DNA from: REEP01 sp964517265
GTDB lineage: Bacteria > Pseudomonadota > Alphaproteobacteria > Rhodospirillales > Defluviicoccaceae
Direction of reading: 5' to 3'
DNA length: 37,703 nucleotides
Assembly (NCBI GenBank): GCA_964517265.1
Contig: CAZFBS010000030.1
Coordinates: 1 to 37,703, forward strand
The translations under genes and the position numbers were made by a program. Positions 1 through 7,493 of the stretch are shown in pieces. Within the stretch, counting starts at the first letter, position 1, and each line of letters opens with the position of its first letter. Under the pieces are notes generated by a model. That model was not told where the DNA came from, searched no databases, and saw only the letters and a list, made by a program, of their open reading frames with translations.

Positions 1-19
1 CTCGCTCCGCCACAGCGAG
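1..19 (-). terminator. Possible hairpin after manC
   Basis: Bases 1-6 (CTCGCT) and 14-19 (AGCGAG) form a perfect 6-bp stem with a 7-base loop, about 30 bases downstream of the manC stop on the minus strand. A following T-run would lie outside the window, so a role as intrinsic terminator cannot be verified. Confidence 0.25.
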
Positions 20-49
20 TCAGACAGCAGCGACTTTGTCAACGGGCTG

Positions 50-1471
50 CTAAGTCCCGGCGCGGCCGTAGTGGTCGCTGAAGCGGACGATGTCGTCCTC
101 GCCGAGGTAGCCGCCGGACTGCACCTCGATCAGGCAGAGCGGCATCTTGCCGGGGTTCTCCAGGCAATGGTTGACGTTGTGGGGGATGTAGGTCGACTGA
201 TCCTCGGTCAGGAAAAAGGTTTCGTTGCCTTTCGTCACCCGGGCGGTGCCGGAGACCACCACCCAGTGCTCGGCGCGATGAAAATGCATTTGGGTGCTGA
301 GCTTGTGGCCGGGATGGACGACGATCTGCTTGACCTTGAAGCGCGGCCCCGAGTCGATCAGCTGGTACCAGCCCCATGGCCGGTTGACCCGCGTATGGAT
401 ATAGTGTTCGGTACGCCCCGCTTTCTCGATCTGCTCGACGATCTTCTTCACGTCCTGATCGCGATCCTTCGGCACCACCAGCACCACATCACCGGTGGCA
501 ACGACGACCAGATCGCGAACGCCGATCACCGCAATCAGGTTGCCGTCGCCGCGAATGTAGGAGTTGTGCACATCGCGGGTAATGACGTCGCCCGCGGTAA
601 CGTTGCCGTCGCTGTCATGCGCGCCGATCTCCCACAGCGCCGACCACGAGCCGACGTCGCTCCAGCCGAGGTCGGCCGGAACGATGACGCCCCTGTCGGT
701 TTGTTCCATCAGTGCATAGTCGATCGAGATCGACTCGGCGGCGGCGAATGGCTTCTTGGCCAAGCGGAGGAAGTCGAGATCGGTGACGGCTTCGGCGAGC
801 GCCCGCCGGCAGCAATCCAGCATGTCCGGCTTCAAGCGCGCCAACTCCTCCAGGTATCCTCGCACCGGGAAGAGGAACATGCCGCTGTTCCAGGCATAGG
901 TACCGCTGGCGAGGTAGTCCTGCGCGGTTGCCTGATCCGGTTTTTCGACGAACCGGGCGATGTGGTAGCAGCCGGCGATATCCTCCATCTCGTCGCTGCG
1001 GCAGATGTAGCCGTAGCCGGTGTCGGGTCGGCTGGGCGCGATCCCGAAGGTGACCATCGCGCCTCTCTCGGCGGCGGCGACTGCCGTGTCGATCGCTGCG
1101 CGAAAGGCCTCCATCTTCTCGATGACGTGATCGGAGGGCAGCACCAGCATCAAGGCATTCGGATCATGCTCATGCAACAGCAGCGCAGCGACGGTGATCG
1201 CCGGCGCGGTGTTGCGCGCTGCCGGCTCCAGCATGATCGCCCGCGGCGAGACGCCGATGGCGCGCATCTGCTCGGCGATCATGAACCGGTGCTCCTCGTT
1301 GCAGACGATCGTCGGTGGCGCGAATCCCTTGCCGACCACCCGCGTGACGGTCTCCTGCAGCATCGTGTTGTTCGAGACCAGCGGCAGCAGTTGCTTCGGC
1401 CTCAGCGCTCGCGACATCGGCCACAGCCGGGTACCTGCACCGCCGGAAAGAATAACCGGATGAACCATCAT
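50..1471 (-). CDS. manC: Mannose-1-phosphate guanylyltransferase / mannose-6-phosphate isomerase
   Basis: Bifunctional type II enzyme of GDP-mannose synthesis, supplying the sugar nucleotide for surface polysaccharide. The protein is about 473 residues, the normal size for the ManC/AlgA/CpsB family. The N-terminus carries the nucleotidyltransferase signature LSGGAGTRLWPMSR followed by KQLLPL, the middle has the FVEKP signature, and the C-terminal 120 residues are the cupin isomerase domain with metal-ligand motif QMHFHRAEHW. The frame is open 17 codons further upstream, but the tandem ATG ATG at 1471/1468 is preceded by AGGAAGGA and begins directly before the conserved HPVILSGG, so I place the start there. 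It lies 150 bases downstream of cysNC on the same strand and may share transcription with it. Both activities are assigned from family motifs. Confidence 0.93.
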   Translation of the reverse strand: MMVHPVILSGGAGTRLWPMSRALRPKQLLPLVSNNTMLQETVTRVVGKGFAPPTIVCNEEHRFMIAEQMRAIGVSPRAIMLEPAARNTAPAITVAALLLHEHDPNALMLVLPSDHVIEKMEAFRAAIDTAVAAAERGAMVTFGIAPSRPDTGYGYICRSDEMEDIAGCYHIARFVEKPDQATAQDYLASGTYAWNSGMFLFPVRGYLEELARLKPDMLDCCRRALAEAVTDLDFLRLAKKPFAAAESISIDYALMEQTDRGVIVPADLGWSDVGSWSALWEIGAHDSDGNVTAGDVITRDVHNSYIRGDGNLIAVIGVRDLVVVATGDVVLVVPKDRDQDVKKIVEQIEKAGRTEHYIHTRVNRPWGWYQLIDSGPRFKVKQIVVHPGHKLSTQMHFHRAEHWVVVSGTARVTKGNETFFLTEDQSTYIPHNVNHCLENPGKMPLCLIEVQSGGYLGEDDIVRFSDHYGRAGT

Positions 1472-1624
1472 CTGCACCGCTGTCCTTCCTCTGTGGAATC
1501 GCTCACAGGTGCCGCGGCGCATTCAGACCATACGCGGAACGCGGCAAGTCATCTTCTGTTTCGCCCGTATATTGCGCCTATGCGCTTAACTGACTCAACC
1601 AAAGAATGTATGCGCGAGGAAGAA

Positions 1625-3520
1625 TCAGAGATCGAAGTTGCGGCTGACGTAATCGGCGAGCAGCGCAATGCACTCCTCGACCGAGTTCTTCGTGGTGTCG
1701 ATGCGCAACTCGGCGAACACCGGCGGCTCGTAGGGTGCCGAGACACCCGTGAAATCGGCGATCTCGCCGCGCCGGGCTCGAGCATAAAGCCCCTTGGGAT
1801 CCCGTTTCTCGCATTCAGCGAGATCGGCATCGATGAACACTTCATGGAATAAATCCGGAGCGAGCGAGCGGACCCTGTCGCGATCCGAGCGGTAGGGCGA
1901 AATGAACGACGTGATCACAAGGAAGCCGGCGCTCGCAAACAGGTTCGCGGCATGGCCGACCCGCCGAATGTTCTCAACTCGATCCTCCGGCGAGAAGCCG
2001 AGGTCGGAGCACAGTCCGTGGCGGACGTTGTCGCCATCGAGCACGTAGACCTGATAGCCCTTGCGGAACAGATATTGCTCCAGCGAGAATGCCAGCGTTG
2101 ACTTGCCGGAGCCGGACAGCCCCGTCATCCACAAAACCCCGCTCTTGTGACCGTTGGCGCGCCACCGCTCCTCTGTCGGCATCCGATGCTCGACACGAAA
2201 GATGTTGGTGGCCTTCTGCTCCTGCGCCGGCCGCTGGTCGGCGTATCCATCCATGCTGATCAGGCCGCCGGCGACGATGTCGTAATCCTCGATGAGAACG
2301 AACCGGCCCATGAACATGTTCGTCTCGAACGGATCGACAGCCATCATGCCGCGCGAGCGCAGGACCACTTCCGCAACCGAATTCCGCTCGACCGTGTCGG
2401 CGGCCGCGGTGCCGAGATCGGCGACATCGATGACCCGCTCGATGCTCTGGACCTCGACCAGATGCTCGGCGGTGTTCAGCTTCAGCTTGTAGCGGTTTCC
2501 GGGCTTCAGTGGCTTGTGGCCGAGCCAGAACAGACGGCCGCGAAAGACGTTGGTGAGCATCGGCGGATGGAACACCTGGCTCGCCACTTGGCCGCGCTCG
2601 ATGAACAACTGCTCATCGAGCGTAATTCCAATCGATTGGCCGGCATGAACCGCGAGCAGCGGTTCGGGCGTGTTCCAGCTCTCGATGGAGGTAACGCGCG
2701 CAGTCTTGTTGGACGGCGAAAACAGCAAGATGTCTCCCCGGCGCAGGTGGCCGCTCTCGATCCGGCCGGCGAGGATCCGCCGCTGGTCGAACTTGTAGAC
2801 GTCCTGGATCGGAAAGCGCAAAGGCAGCTCGACGGGCGCCACCGGCGGCTGGAACTGATCCAGCGAGTCGGCAAGGGTAGGACCCTGGTACCATGGCATT
2901 TTTTGGGACGAATAAACGATGTTGTCGCCCTCGCGCGCCGACACCGGCACGATCACGGTGTGCTGCAAATCCACCCCGAGATCCGCCAGATAGTGCCGGA
3001 TCTCCGTCGACACCTCCTGGAAGCGTGCTTCCGAGCGCTCGACCAGATCCATCTTGTTGATCGCCACCAGCACCTGTTGGATGCCGAGCAGATGCAAAAG
3101 GTAGGCGTGCCGTCGGGTCTGTTCCTGAACGCCCTCGTCGGCATCGACCACCACCACCGCGGCATCGGCCTGGGCGGCGCCACTGACCATGTTCTTGATG
3201 AATTCGCGATGGCCGGGCGCGTCGATCAGAACGTACTCCCGCCGTGCCGTGCGGAAGTGAATGTATGAGACGTCGATCGTAATGCCCTGGTCGCGCTCGG
3301 CTTTCAGCGCATCCATCAGGAACGCCCACTCGAACGGCATTCCGCGGCGCTGGCACATCGCCTTGATCGCCTCGATCTTGCCTTCCGGCAGCGACCCGGT
3401 GTCATGGAACAGGCGGCCGATTACGCTGGATTTGCCGTGGTCGACGTGGCCGACCATGACGATTTTCAAAGGTGGCCGAGTCTGGACCGGGAGGTCCCGC
3501 GTCAAAGTGAGATCATTCAT
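1625..3520 (-). CDS. cysNC: Bifunctional sulfate adenylyltransferase GTPase subunit / APS kinase (CysNC)
   Basis: Activates sulfate: the N-terminal GTPase drives APS formation by CysD, and the C-terminal kinase phosphorylates APS to PAPS. The 631-residue protein has GTPase motifs GHVDHGKSS (24-32), DAPGH (100-104) and NKMD (155-158), EF-Tu-like beta-barrel domains to about residue 430, then an APS kinase domain with P-loop GLSGSGKST (467-475), the DGDNVRHGL motif and the RDPKGLYARAR segment. The P-loop reads VDHGKSS, as in EF-1alpha/EF-Tu, rather than the VDDGKST typical of enterobacterial CysN, and the region after it (KIEAIKAMCQRRG) is also unlike classic CysN. It starts 2 bases after the cysD stop, so the two are translationally linked. 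PAPS can serve assimilation or sulfotransferases; the neighbouring manC makes surface-polysaccharide sulfation a reasonable inference. Confidence 0.93.
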   Translation of the reverse strand: MNDLTLTRDLPVQTRPPLKIVMVGHVDHGKSSVIGRLFHDTGSLPEGKIEAIKAMCQRRGMPFEWAFLMDALKAERDQGITIDVSYIHFRTARREYVLIDAPGHREFIKNMVSGAAQADAAVVVVDADEGVQEQTRRHAYLLHLLGIQQVLVAINKMDLVERSEARFQEVSTEIRHYLADLGVDLQHTVIVPVSAREGDNIVYSSQKMPWYQGPTLADSLDQFQPPVAPVELPLRFPIQDVYKFDQRRILAGRIESGHLRRGDILLFSPSNKTARVTSIESWNTPEPLLAVHAGQSIGITLDEQLFIERGQVASQVFHPPMLTNVFRGRLFWLGHKPLKPGNRYKLKLNTAEHLVEVQSIERVIDVADLGTAAADTVERNSVAEVVLRSRGMMAVDPFETNMFMGRFVLIEDYDIVAGGLISMDGYADQRPAQEQKATNIFRVEHRMPTEERWRANGHKSGVLWMTGLSGSGKSTLAFSLEQYLFRKGYQVYVLDGDNVRHGLCSDLGFSPEDRVENIRRVGHAANLFASAGFLVITSFISPYRSDRDRVRSLAPDLFHEVFIDADLAECEKRDPKGLYARARRGEIADFTGVSAPYEPPVFAELRIDTTKNSVEECIALLADYVSRNFDL

Positions 3521-3522
3521 GC

Positions 3523-4317
3523 TTACATGTATCCGGATGCGCGCAGCCGCTCGAACGCATCTTCGCTCTCGTGATCCATGGCTCGGCCCGAGCGTTCCGC
3601 GACCTTGGTTAGCTTCAATTCCTCGATGACCTCGTCGATGGTCGACGCCGTGCTATCGACCGGAAAGGTGATGTCCTCGTCGCCGAGCGAGCGATAGCGC
3701 TTGCCGTTCTTGGCGAAGTAGAGATCGACGAGGGGGATCCCTTCGCGCTTGGTATAGCGCCAGATATCGATTTCGGTCCAATGCAAGATCGGATGAATGC
3801 GCAGATGCGTGCCCGGCGCGAAGTCGGTCTTGAACTGATCCCAGAACTCCGGCGGCTGATCCCGATAGTCCCATTTGTTCTCTTCGCCGCGGGGACTGAA
3901 CACCCGCTCCTTCGCCCGTGTGCCCTCTTCGTCGCGACGAATGCCGGCGATGATGCCGGTAAAGCCCTTGGCTTCGATCATTGCCCGCAACCCCGCGGTC
4001 TTACGCGCGGCGGAGCGCGCGGCCGGCGGCAGCGAGGGGTCCATCTCCTCAACGGGAGGGCAACTGCCGACCGTCAGATCGAGGTCCCATTCGCGCGCAT
4101 AACGTTCGCGAAAGGCATACATTTCCTTGAACTTCTTGCCGGTATCGATGTGCAGGACGGGAAACGGCACATAGCCGAAGAAGGCCTTCTTGGTCATCCA
4201 GACCAGTGCGTTGGAGTCCTTGCCGAGCGACCACAACAGGGTGATGTTGTGGATTTTGTTGAAGGCCTCGCGCAGAATGTAGATGGTCCTGCTTTCGAGG
4301 ACGTCGAGATGATCCAT
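3523..4317 (-). CDS. cysD: Sulfate adenylyltransferase subunit 2 (CysD), divergent type
   Basis: Catalytic ATP-sulfurylase subunit: ATP plus sulfate gives APS, working with the CysN GTPase encoded immediately downstream. The PP-loop signature SLGKDS is at residues 30-35, followed by the family motifs FPVLHIDTGKKFKEMY, GIRRDEEGTRAKER and HWTEIDIWRY. At 264 residues it is about 40 shorter than E. coli CysD (302). The missing part lies between LYFAKNGKR and YRSLGDED, where the classic protein has a long insert ending in RTLGCWP; here the Cys-Trp-Pro is replaced by DED. The C-terminus STIDEVIEELKLTKVAERSGRAMD is recognisably CysD. The ribosome-binding site is weak. It is a member of the PAPS reductase/CysD fold; sulfurylase function is supported by the linked cysNC. 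Confidence 0.9.
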   Translation of the reverse strand: MDHLDVLESRTIYILREAFNKIHNITLLWSLGKDSNALVWMTKKAFFGYVPFPVLHIDTGKKFKEMYAFRERYAREWDLDLTVGSCPPVEEMDPSLPPAARSAARKTAGLRAMIEAKGFTGIIAGIRRDEEGTRAKERVFSPRGEENKWDYRDQPPEFWDQFKTDFAPGTHLRIHPILHWTEIDIWRYTKREGIPLVDLYFAKNGKRYRSLGDEDITFPVDSTASTIDEVIEELKLTKVAERSGRAMDHESEDAFERLRASGYM

Positions 4318-4482
4318 GTTCGGTTCCGGAAAAGCTGCAACGATGGAATACGCAATCGTATAGTGGATAAAATAGGTCTTTAACAGACCGGATTAGCAAA
4401 TTCCAGGGCAGCCACAGCGCAGCCGCACTTCCCTTCGATGACGTGTTCTGTGGCTGCTCGAAACGATCAGCTCTTTGCGGAC

Positions 4483-4504
4483 GCCTCCCGCCGAGGCGGG
4501 AGGC
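4483..4504 (-). terminator. Perfect hairpin downstream of hbd
   Basis: GCCTCCCGCC (4483-4492) and GGCGGGAGGC (4495-4504) are a perfect 10-base inverted repeat separated by two bases, 70 bases past the hbd stop on the minus strand. There is no T-run on either side, so it may be a transcription or RNA-decay barrier, or a dispersed repeat, rather than a classic terminator. Confidence 0.35.
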
Positions 4505-4573
4505 CGGATCCGGAGCAGTCGGCCTGCGTTCACCTTGACCCGAGACAGGCTCGCAGGATGGGGGTCGGCAGGA

Positions 4574-5470
4574 TCAGATGACCGGCCGGATCAGCTGCGG
4601 GTTCTGCACCGGCGGCTTGGCCGAGTAGTCGTAGAAACCCTTGCCGGTCTTGCGACCGAGGTAGCCGAGCTGGACGAGGCGGGTCAAAGTGTGCGGCGGG
4701 GCGTGATGCTCGTGACGCACATCGAGGAAGATGTTGAGCGACATCGCCTCGACGACGTCGAGACCGATATAATCCGCAAGCTCGAAGGGACCCATCGGAT
4801 GGGCAGCGCCCGCTTTCATCGCATGATCGATGTCCTCGATCGTGCCGGTGCCGCGCTCCAGCATGCGAATGGCGTTCAGCATATAGGGCAGCAGCAGGCG
4901 GTTGACGATGAACCCGGTGGTGTCCTGGACCTGGACCGGGTCCTTGCCGATATCCCTGCAGAAGGTGTCAAGAGCGGCCAGCGTCTCGTCGGACGTCTCG
5001 AAGGCATGAATGATTTCTACCAGCTTCATCACCGTCGCCGGATTGAAGAAGTGCAGCCCCGCGACGCGAGCGCGCGCCTTGCAGACGGCCATCATGGACG
5101 TCACGGACAGGGTCGAGGTATTGGTGGTGAGCAGCGTCGTCTCCGGGCAGATGCTCTCCAGCCGCTGGAATAGCTGCTTTTTCTTGGCAAGGTCTTCGAT
5201 GATCGACTCGATCACGAGCTCGCAATCGGCGACGTCGTCATCGTTGCTGGTAAAGGTCATCCGGCCGAGGATCGCGTCCCGCTCGGTGGCGTCCATCTTG
5301 CCGCGCTCGACAATCCGCCCAAGACCTTTTTCCATCGTCGATTGCGCCTTGTCCACCGGGCCGGGAGTCGCCTTGACTGCCACGACTTGCTTTCCGGACT
5401 GCGCGCAGACCTGGGCAATGCCCAGCCCCATGGTGCCTGTTCCGATGATCCCGACTTTGGTGATTGCCAT
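4574..5470 (-). CDS. hbd: 3-hydroxybutyryl-CoA dehydrogenase
   Basis: NAD(P)-dependent interconversion of 3-hydroxybutyryl-CoA and acetoacetyl-CoA in the cytoplasm. The 298-residue protein is of the short, single-function form of the 3-hydroxyacyl-CoA dehydrogenase family. The Rossmann motif GTGTMG is at residues 10-15. The catalytic His is at about position 140 in GLHFFNPATVMKL, with TTNTSTLSV before it and DTTGFIVNRLL plus HPMGPFELADYIGLD in the C-terminal helical domain. It is transcribed divergently from phaR across a 498-base spacer with TGC-rich palindromes, which suggests a link to PHA metabolism or control by PhaR. A PaaH-like role in beta-oxidation is an alternative. Confidence 0.93.
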   Translation of the reverse strand: MAITKVGIIGTGTMGLGIAQVCAQSGKQVVAVKATPGPVDKAQSTMEKGLGRIVERGKMDATERDAILGRMTFTSNDDDVADCELVIESIIEDLAKKKQLFQRLESICPETTLLTTNTSTLSVTSMMAVCKARARVAGLHFFNPATVMKLVEIIHAFETSDETLAALDTFCRDIGKDPVQVQDTTGFIVNRLLLPYMLNAIRMLERGTGTIEDIDHAMKAGAAHPMGPFELADYIGLDVVEAMSLNIFLDVRHEHHAPPHTLTRLVQLGYLGRKTGKGFYDYSAKPPVQNPQLIRPVI

Positions 5471-5763
5471 GATCCCTCTCTCTCCCCTTGCGAGCGCCGA
5501 ACGGATGAAAGGCCGTTCCGCACCGGCACCCTTCCGGCCTTCTTGGTTGCTGACCTGCGGAAAAATGATCTGATCGTGAATGATCCTTTAATGACCCCTT
5601 GTCGTTTAGCCTTTTTTGCCGCGGAAAGAAAGGGGACCCTTCGCGCCCGCAAACGAGAGACCTGCCGCATTTCTTTCGCTACGACCTTGCAAATCTCTTC
5701 CCGCGTGCGGCACCACAGCCAATGCGGAGTGGCGCGCCGCACCATTCCGCCTCGGCAAAATAT

Positions 5764-5783
5764 CTGCAGCCATGCTTTTGCAG
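5764..5783. promoter_or_regulatory. Possible PhaR operator 1
   Basis: CTGCA (5764-5768) and TGCAG (5779-5783) form a perfect inverted repeat with a 10-base spacer. PhaR regulators are known to bind TGC-rich CTGC/GCAG palindromes, and phaR begins 185 bases away. The spacing is longer than the usual 3-4 bases, so this is a candidate only. Confidence 0.3.
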
Positions 5784-5910
5784 CCTGACATCTCGCGGCC
5801 CTTCCTTTTCTGCATTTTCGTAATACCTTAATAGCAAGCAGCCGCAACCATGGCGGTTTCCGTTTCTGACCGGGTACGCGCAGAGGGCGATGGTTCGGTG
5901 CATCCCCGTC

Positions 5911-5926
5911 ATTGCATTGCAGCAAT
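5911..5926. promoter_or_regulatory. Possible PhaR operator 2
   Basis: ATTGCATTGCAGCAAT contains the perfect palindrome ATTGC-A-GCAAT (5916-5926) plus a third direct copy of ATTGC. It lies about 45 bases before the phaR start, where an autoregulatory operator would be expected. Assignment to PhaR rests on its TGC-rich content and its position. Confidence 0.35.
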
Positions 5927-5968
5927 GATTTGCGCTACGTTTACAGGTGGGAAGGATTGTCAAGGAAC

Positions 5969-6601
5969 ATGAAGGCGCACGCCATGAACGAGAGTTCGAG
6001 ACCTGAAGCGCCGCTCTCGCTTGAGCGGACGCCGGTCACCATCAAGAAATATGCCAACCGCCGTCTCTACAACACCTCGACGAGCAGTTATGTGACGCTG
6101 GAAAATCTCGCGACAATGGTCAAGGCTGGGGCGGACTTCGTGGTTTACGATGCCAAGACGGGTGAGGACATCACACGTTCCGTCCTCACCCACATCATTG
6201 TTGAGGAAGAAGCGAAAGGGCAGAAGCTGCTGCCGGTCAGCTTCCTGCGCCATTTGATCAGCTTCTACGGCGACAGCCTGCAGATCCTCATCCCGCGCTA
6301 TCTTGAGCACACGATGCAGGCGTTCGCACGCAACCAGGAACAGATGCGGGACTATGTGCGGGACGCGATCGACGGGCTGATGCCGTTCAATCAGTTCGAG
6401 GAGATGAGCAAACAAAACATGGCAATTTTTGAGACTGCCATGAAAATGTTCAGTCCGTTCTACAGCGAAGACGACAGCTTTAAGAAATCTAAAGAAGAAA
6501 GTCAGGCCGCTATCCATAACGAACAAATCGACGACCTGCGATGCCGCATCAACAAGATGCAGCAGCAGTTGGATGCGCTCGCGGGCCGAAGCCCCGAGTA
6601 G
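5969..6601 (+). CDS. phaR: PHA synthesis repressor PhaR
   Basis: DNA- and PHA-binding repressor that controls phasin and its own synthesis. The N-terminal DNA-binding domain is intact: TIKKYANRRLYNTSTSSYVTL, then VYDAKTGEDITRSVLTHIIVEEE, both hallmarks of the PHB_acc_N and PHB_acc families. It is followed by LLPVSFLRHLISFYGDSLQ and a helical tail rich in Gln/Asn and Met that ends in a coiled coil (EQIDDLRCRINKMQQQLDALAG). The length is about 210 residues, normal for the family. The frame is open further upstream; ATG 5969 has AAGGA close by, and ATG 5984 with AAGGCG six bases before it is an equally good start. phaR is usually near phaC or phaP; here it is next to hbd instead, and no synthase is in the window. 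Confidence 0.93.
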   Translation: MKAHAMNESSRPEAPLSLERTPVTIKKYANRRLYNTSTSSYVTLENLATMVKAGADFVVYDAKTGEDITRSVLTHIIVEEEAKGQKLLPVSFLRHLISFYGDSLQILIPRYLEHTMQAFARNQEQMRDYVRDAIDGLMPFNQFEEMSKQNMAIFETAMKMFSPFYSEDDSFKKSKEESQAAIHNEQIDDLRCRINKMQQQLDALAGRSPE

Positions 6602-7007
6602 GCGGGTTTGAGGGGGGCTTGTCGCAGTTTTTTGGCTCTGGGCGGGCTGACCAAAAGGGTGCTTGCGCATCGCGCAGCGGGAATCGTGGCGATCGCCCGT
6701 TGGAAAGACGCTATTATGGACGGCAGTGTCTGCCATTCCTGTTATGATTCGCTAGTTCTGCCGAAAGTCTCTCTATGGTTTCGTGAAAAAACTGGTATAC
6801 TTATTTACCGCGCCTTACATCGGTGACCGCACCGACAGGATCAGCAATTGCTGGTACGAACGGTCGCGAAAGGCGATAGTCGGTAAACAAAAACAAATCG
6901 GTAGAGCCTTTGGGCTTTAACCCCAAAGGGAGGGAGTTATGTCTATTACCATTCCGTGAGTGGCCCAAGGGTGCGAAGGGAATGGACTGTATTGGGAGAT
7001 CCATAAA
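6602..7007. other. Intergenic region between phaR and the XRE regulator
   Basis: 406 bases with no supported gene. Apart from the hairpin at 6907-6929 I see no structured element, no T-run terminator after phaR and no clear promoter. Confidence 0.6.
6907..6929. promoter_or_regulatory. Inverted repeat upstream of the XRE regulator
   Basis: CCTTTGGG (6907-6914) and CCCAAAGG (6922-6929) are a perfect 8-base inverted repeat around CTTTAAC, about 80 bases before the regulator start. It could be the regulator's own operator or an mRNA leader hairpin. On the minus strand it is followed after a few bases by a T-rich stretch, but no gene runs into it from that side. Confidence 0.35.
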
Positions 7008-7418
7008 ATGGTGCCACTCGACAGCAGCGAACTGGACGAAAAAACAGTGCTTGATGAAAAAACCACGGTGCGCGCGACGGACGTTGATCGGTTTGTCGGT
7101 ATGCGCATCCGCGAACGCAGGGTTATGCTGGGATTGAGCCAGCAACAGATGGCCGATATGATCGGGGTGACGTATCAACAGGCGCACAAGTATGAGCGCG
7201 GCATCAACCGGATCTCGGCCGGCCGGCTTTACGAAATTGCCCAGGTCTTGAGCGTGCCCGTCAGTTTCTTTTTCGAAGGTGTCGACGGAACTGGGGATGA
7301 AGAACCCTCGCTGCGTCAGCGCATGTGTCTGGAACTGGCGCGTAACTTCACCCAGATTCCGAGCGAGCGTCACCGCGAGGCGCTGAGCCAACTGGCGCGG
7401 GCTTTAGCGACGAAGTAG
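7008..7418 (+). CDS. XRE-family helix-turn-helix regulator
   Basis: Predicted DNA-binding transcription factor of 136 residues. A Cro/CI-type HTH spans about residues 32-88 (IRERRVMLGLSQQQMADMI, then VTYQQAHKYERGINRIS and AGRLYEIAQVLSVPVSFFFEG). The N-terminal 25 residues are acidic and variable. The C-terminal 40 residues (LRQRMCLELARNFTQI, then RHREALSQLARALA) look like a helical dimerisation segment. The frame opens at 6960, but ATG 7008 has GGGAG nine bases before it and is the better start. The SQQQMADMIGVTYQQ...FFFEG type is widespread in alphaproteobacteria, often as several paralogues. The target is unknown; the gene stands alone and converges on queG. Confidence 0.85.
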   Translation: MVPLDSSELDEKTVLDEKTTVRATDVDRFVGMRIRERRVMLGLSQQQMADMIGVTYQQAHKYERGINRISAGRLYEIAQVLSVPVSFFFEGVDGTGDEEPSLRQRMCLELARNFTQIPSERHREALSQLARALATK

Positions 7419-7493
7419 AACGAAGCATGGGATTGCCGGCGGCCTGACGAATGCCGTTGCGCATGCGAACAATGCATGAGCGCTGCCGGTAAT

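Larger units (their letters stand above)
5471..5968. other. Divergent intergenic region between hbd and phaR
   Basis: 498 bases without a convincing gene. The short open frames inside have no ribosome-binding site or recognisable protein motif. The region holds two TGC-rich palindromes, described separately as possible PhaR operators, and must contain the promoters of both divergent genes. I found no near-consensus sigma-70 promoter. Confidence 0.6.

Noticed and set aside
71..1852. Long open frame antisense to manC and cysNC
   Set aside because: A shadow of GC-rich codon use; the opposite strand carries full-length recognised enzymes.
6608..6826. Open frame after phaR
   Set aside because: No family-like sequence and no ribosome-binding site.
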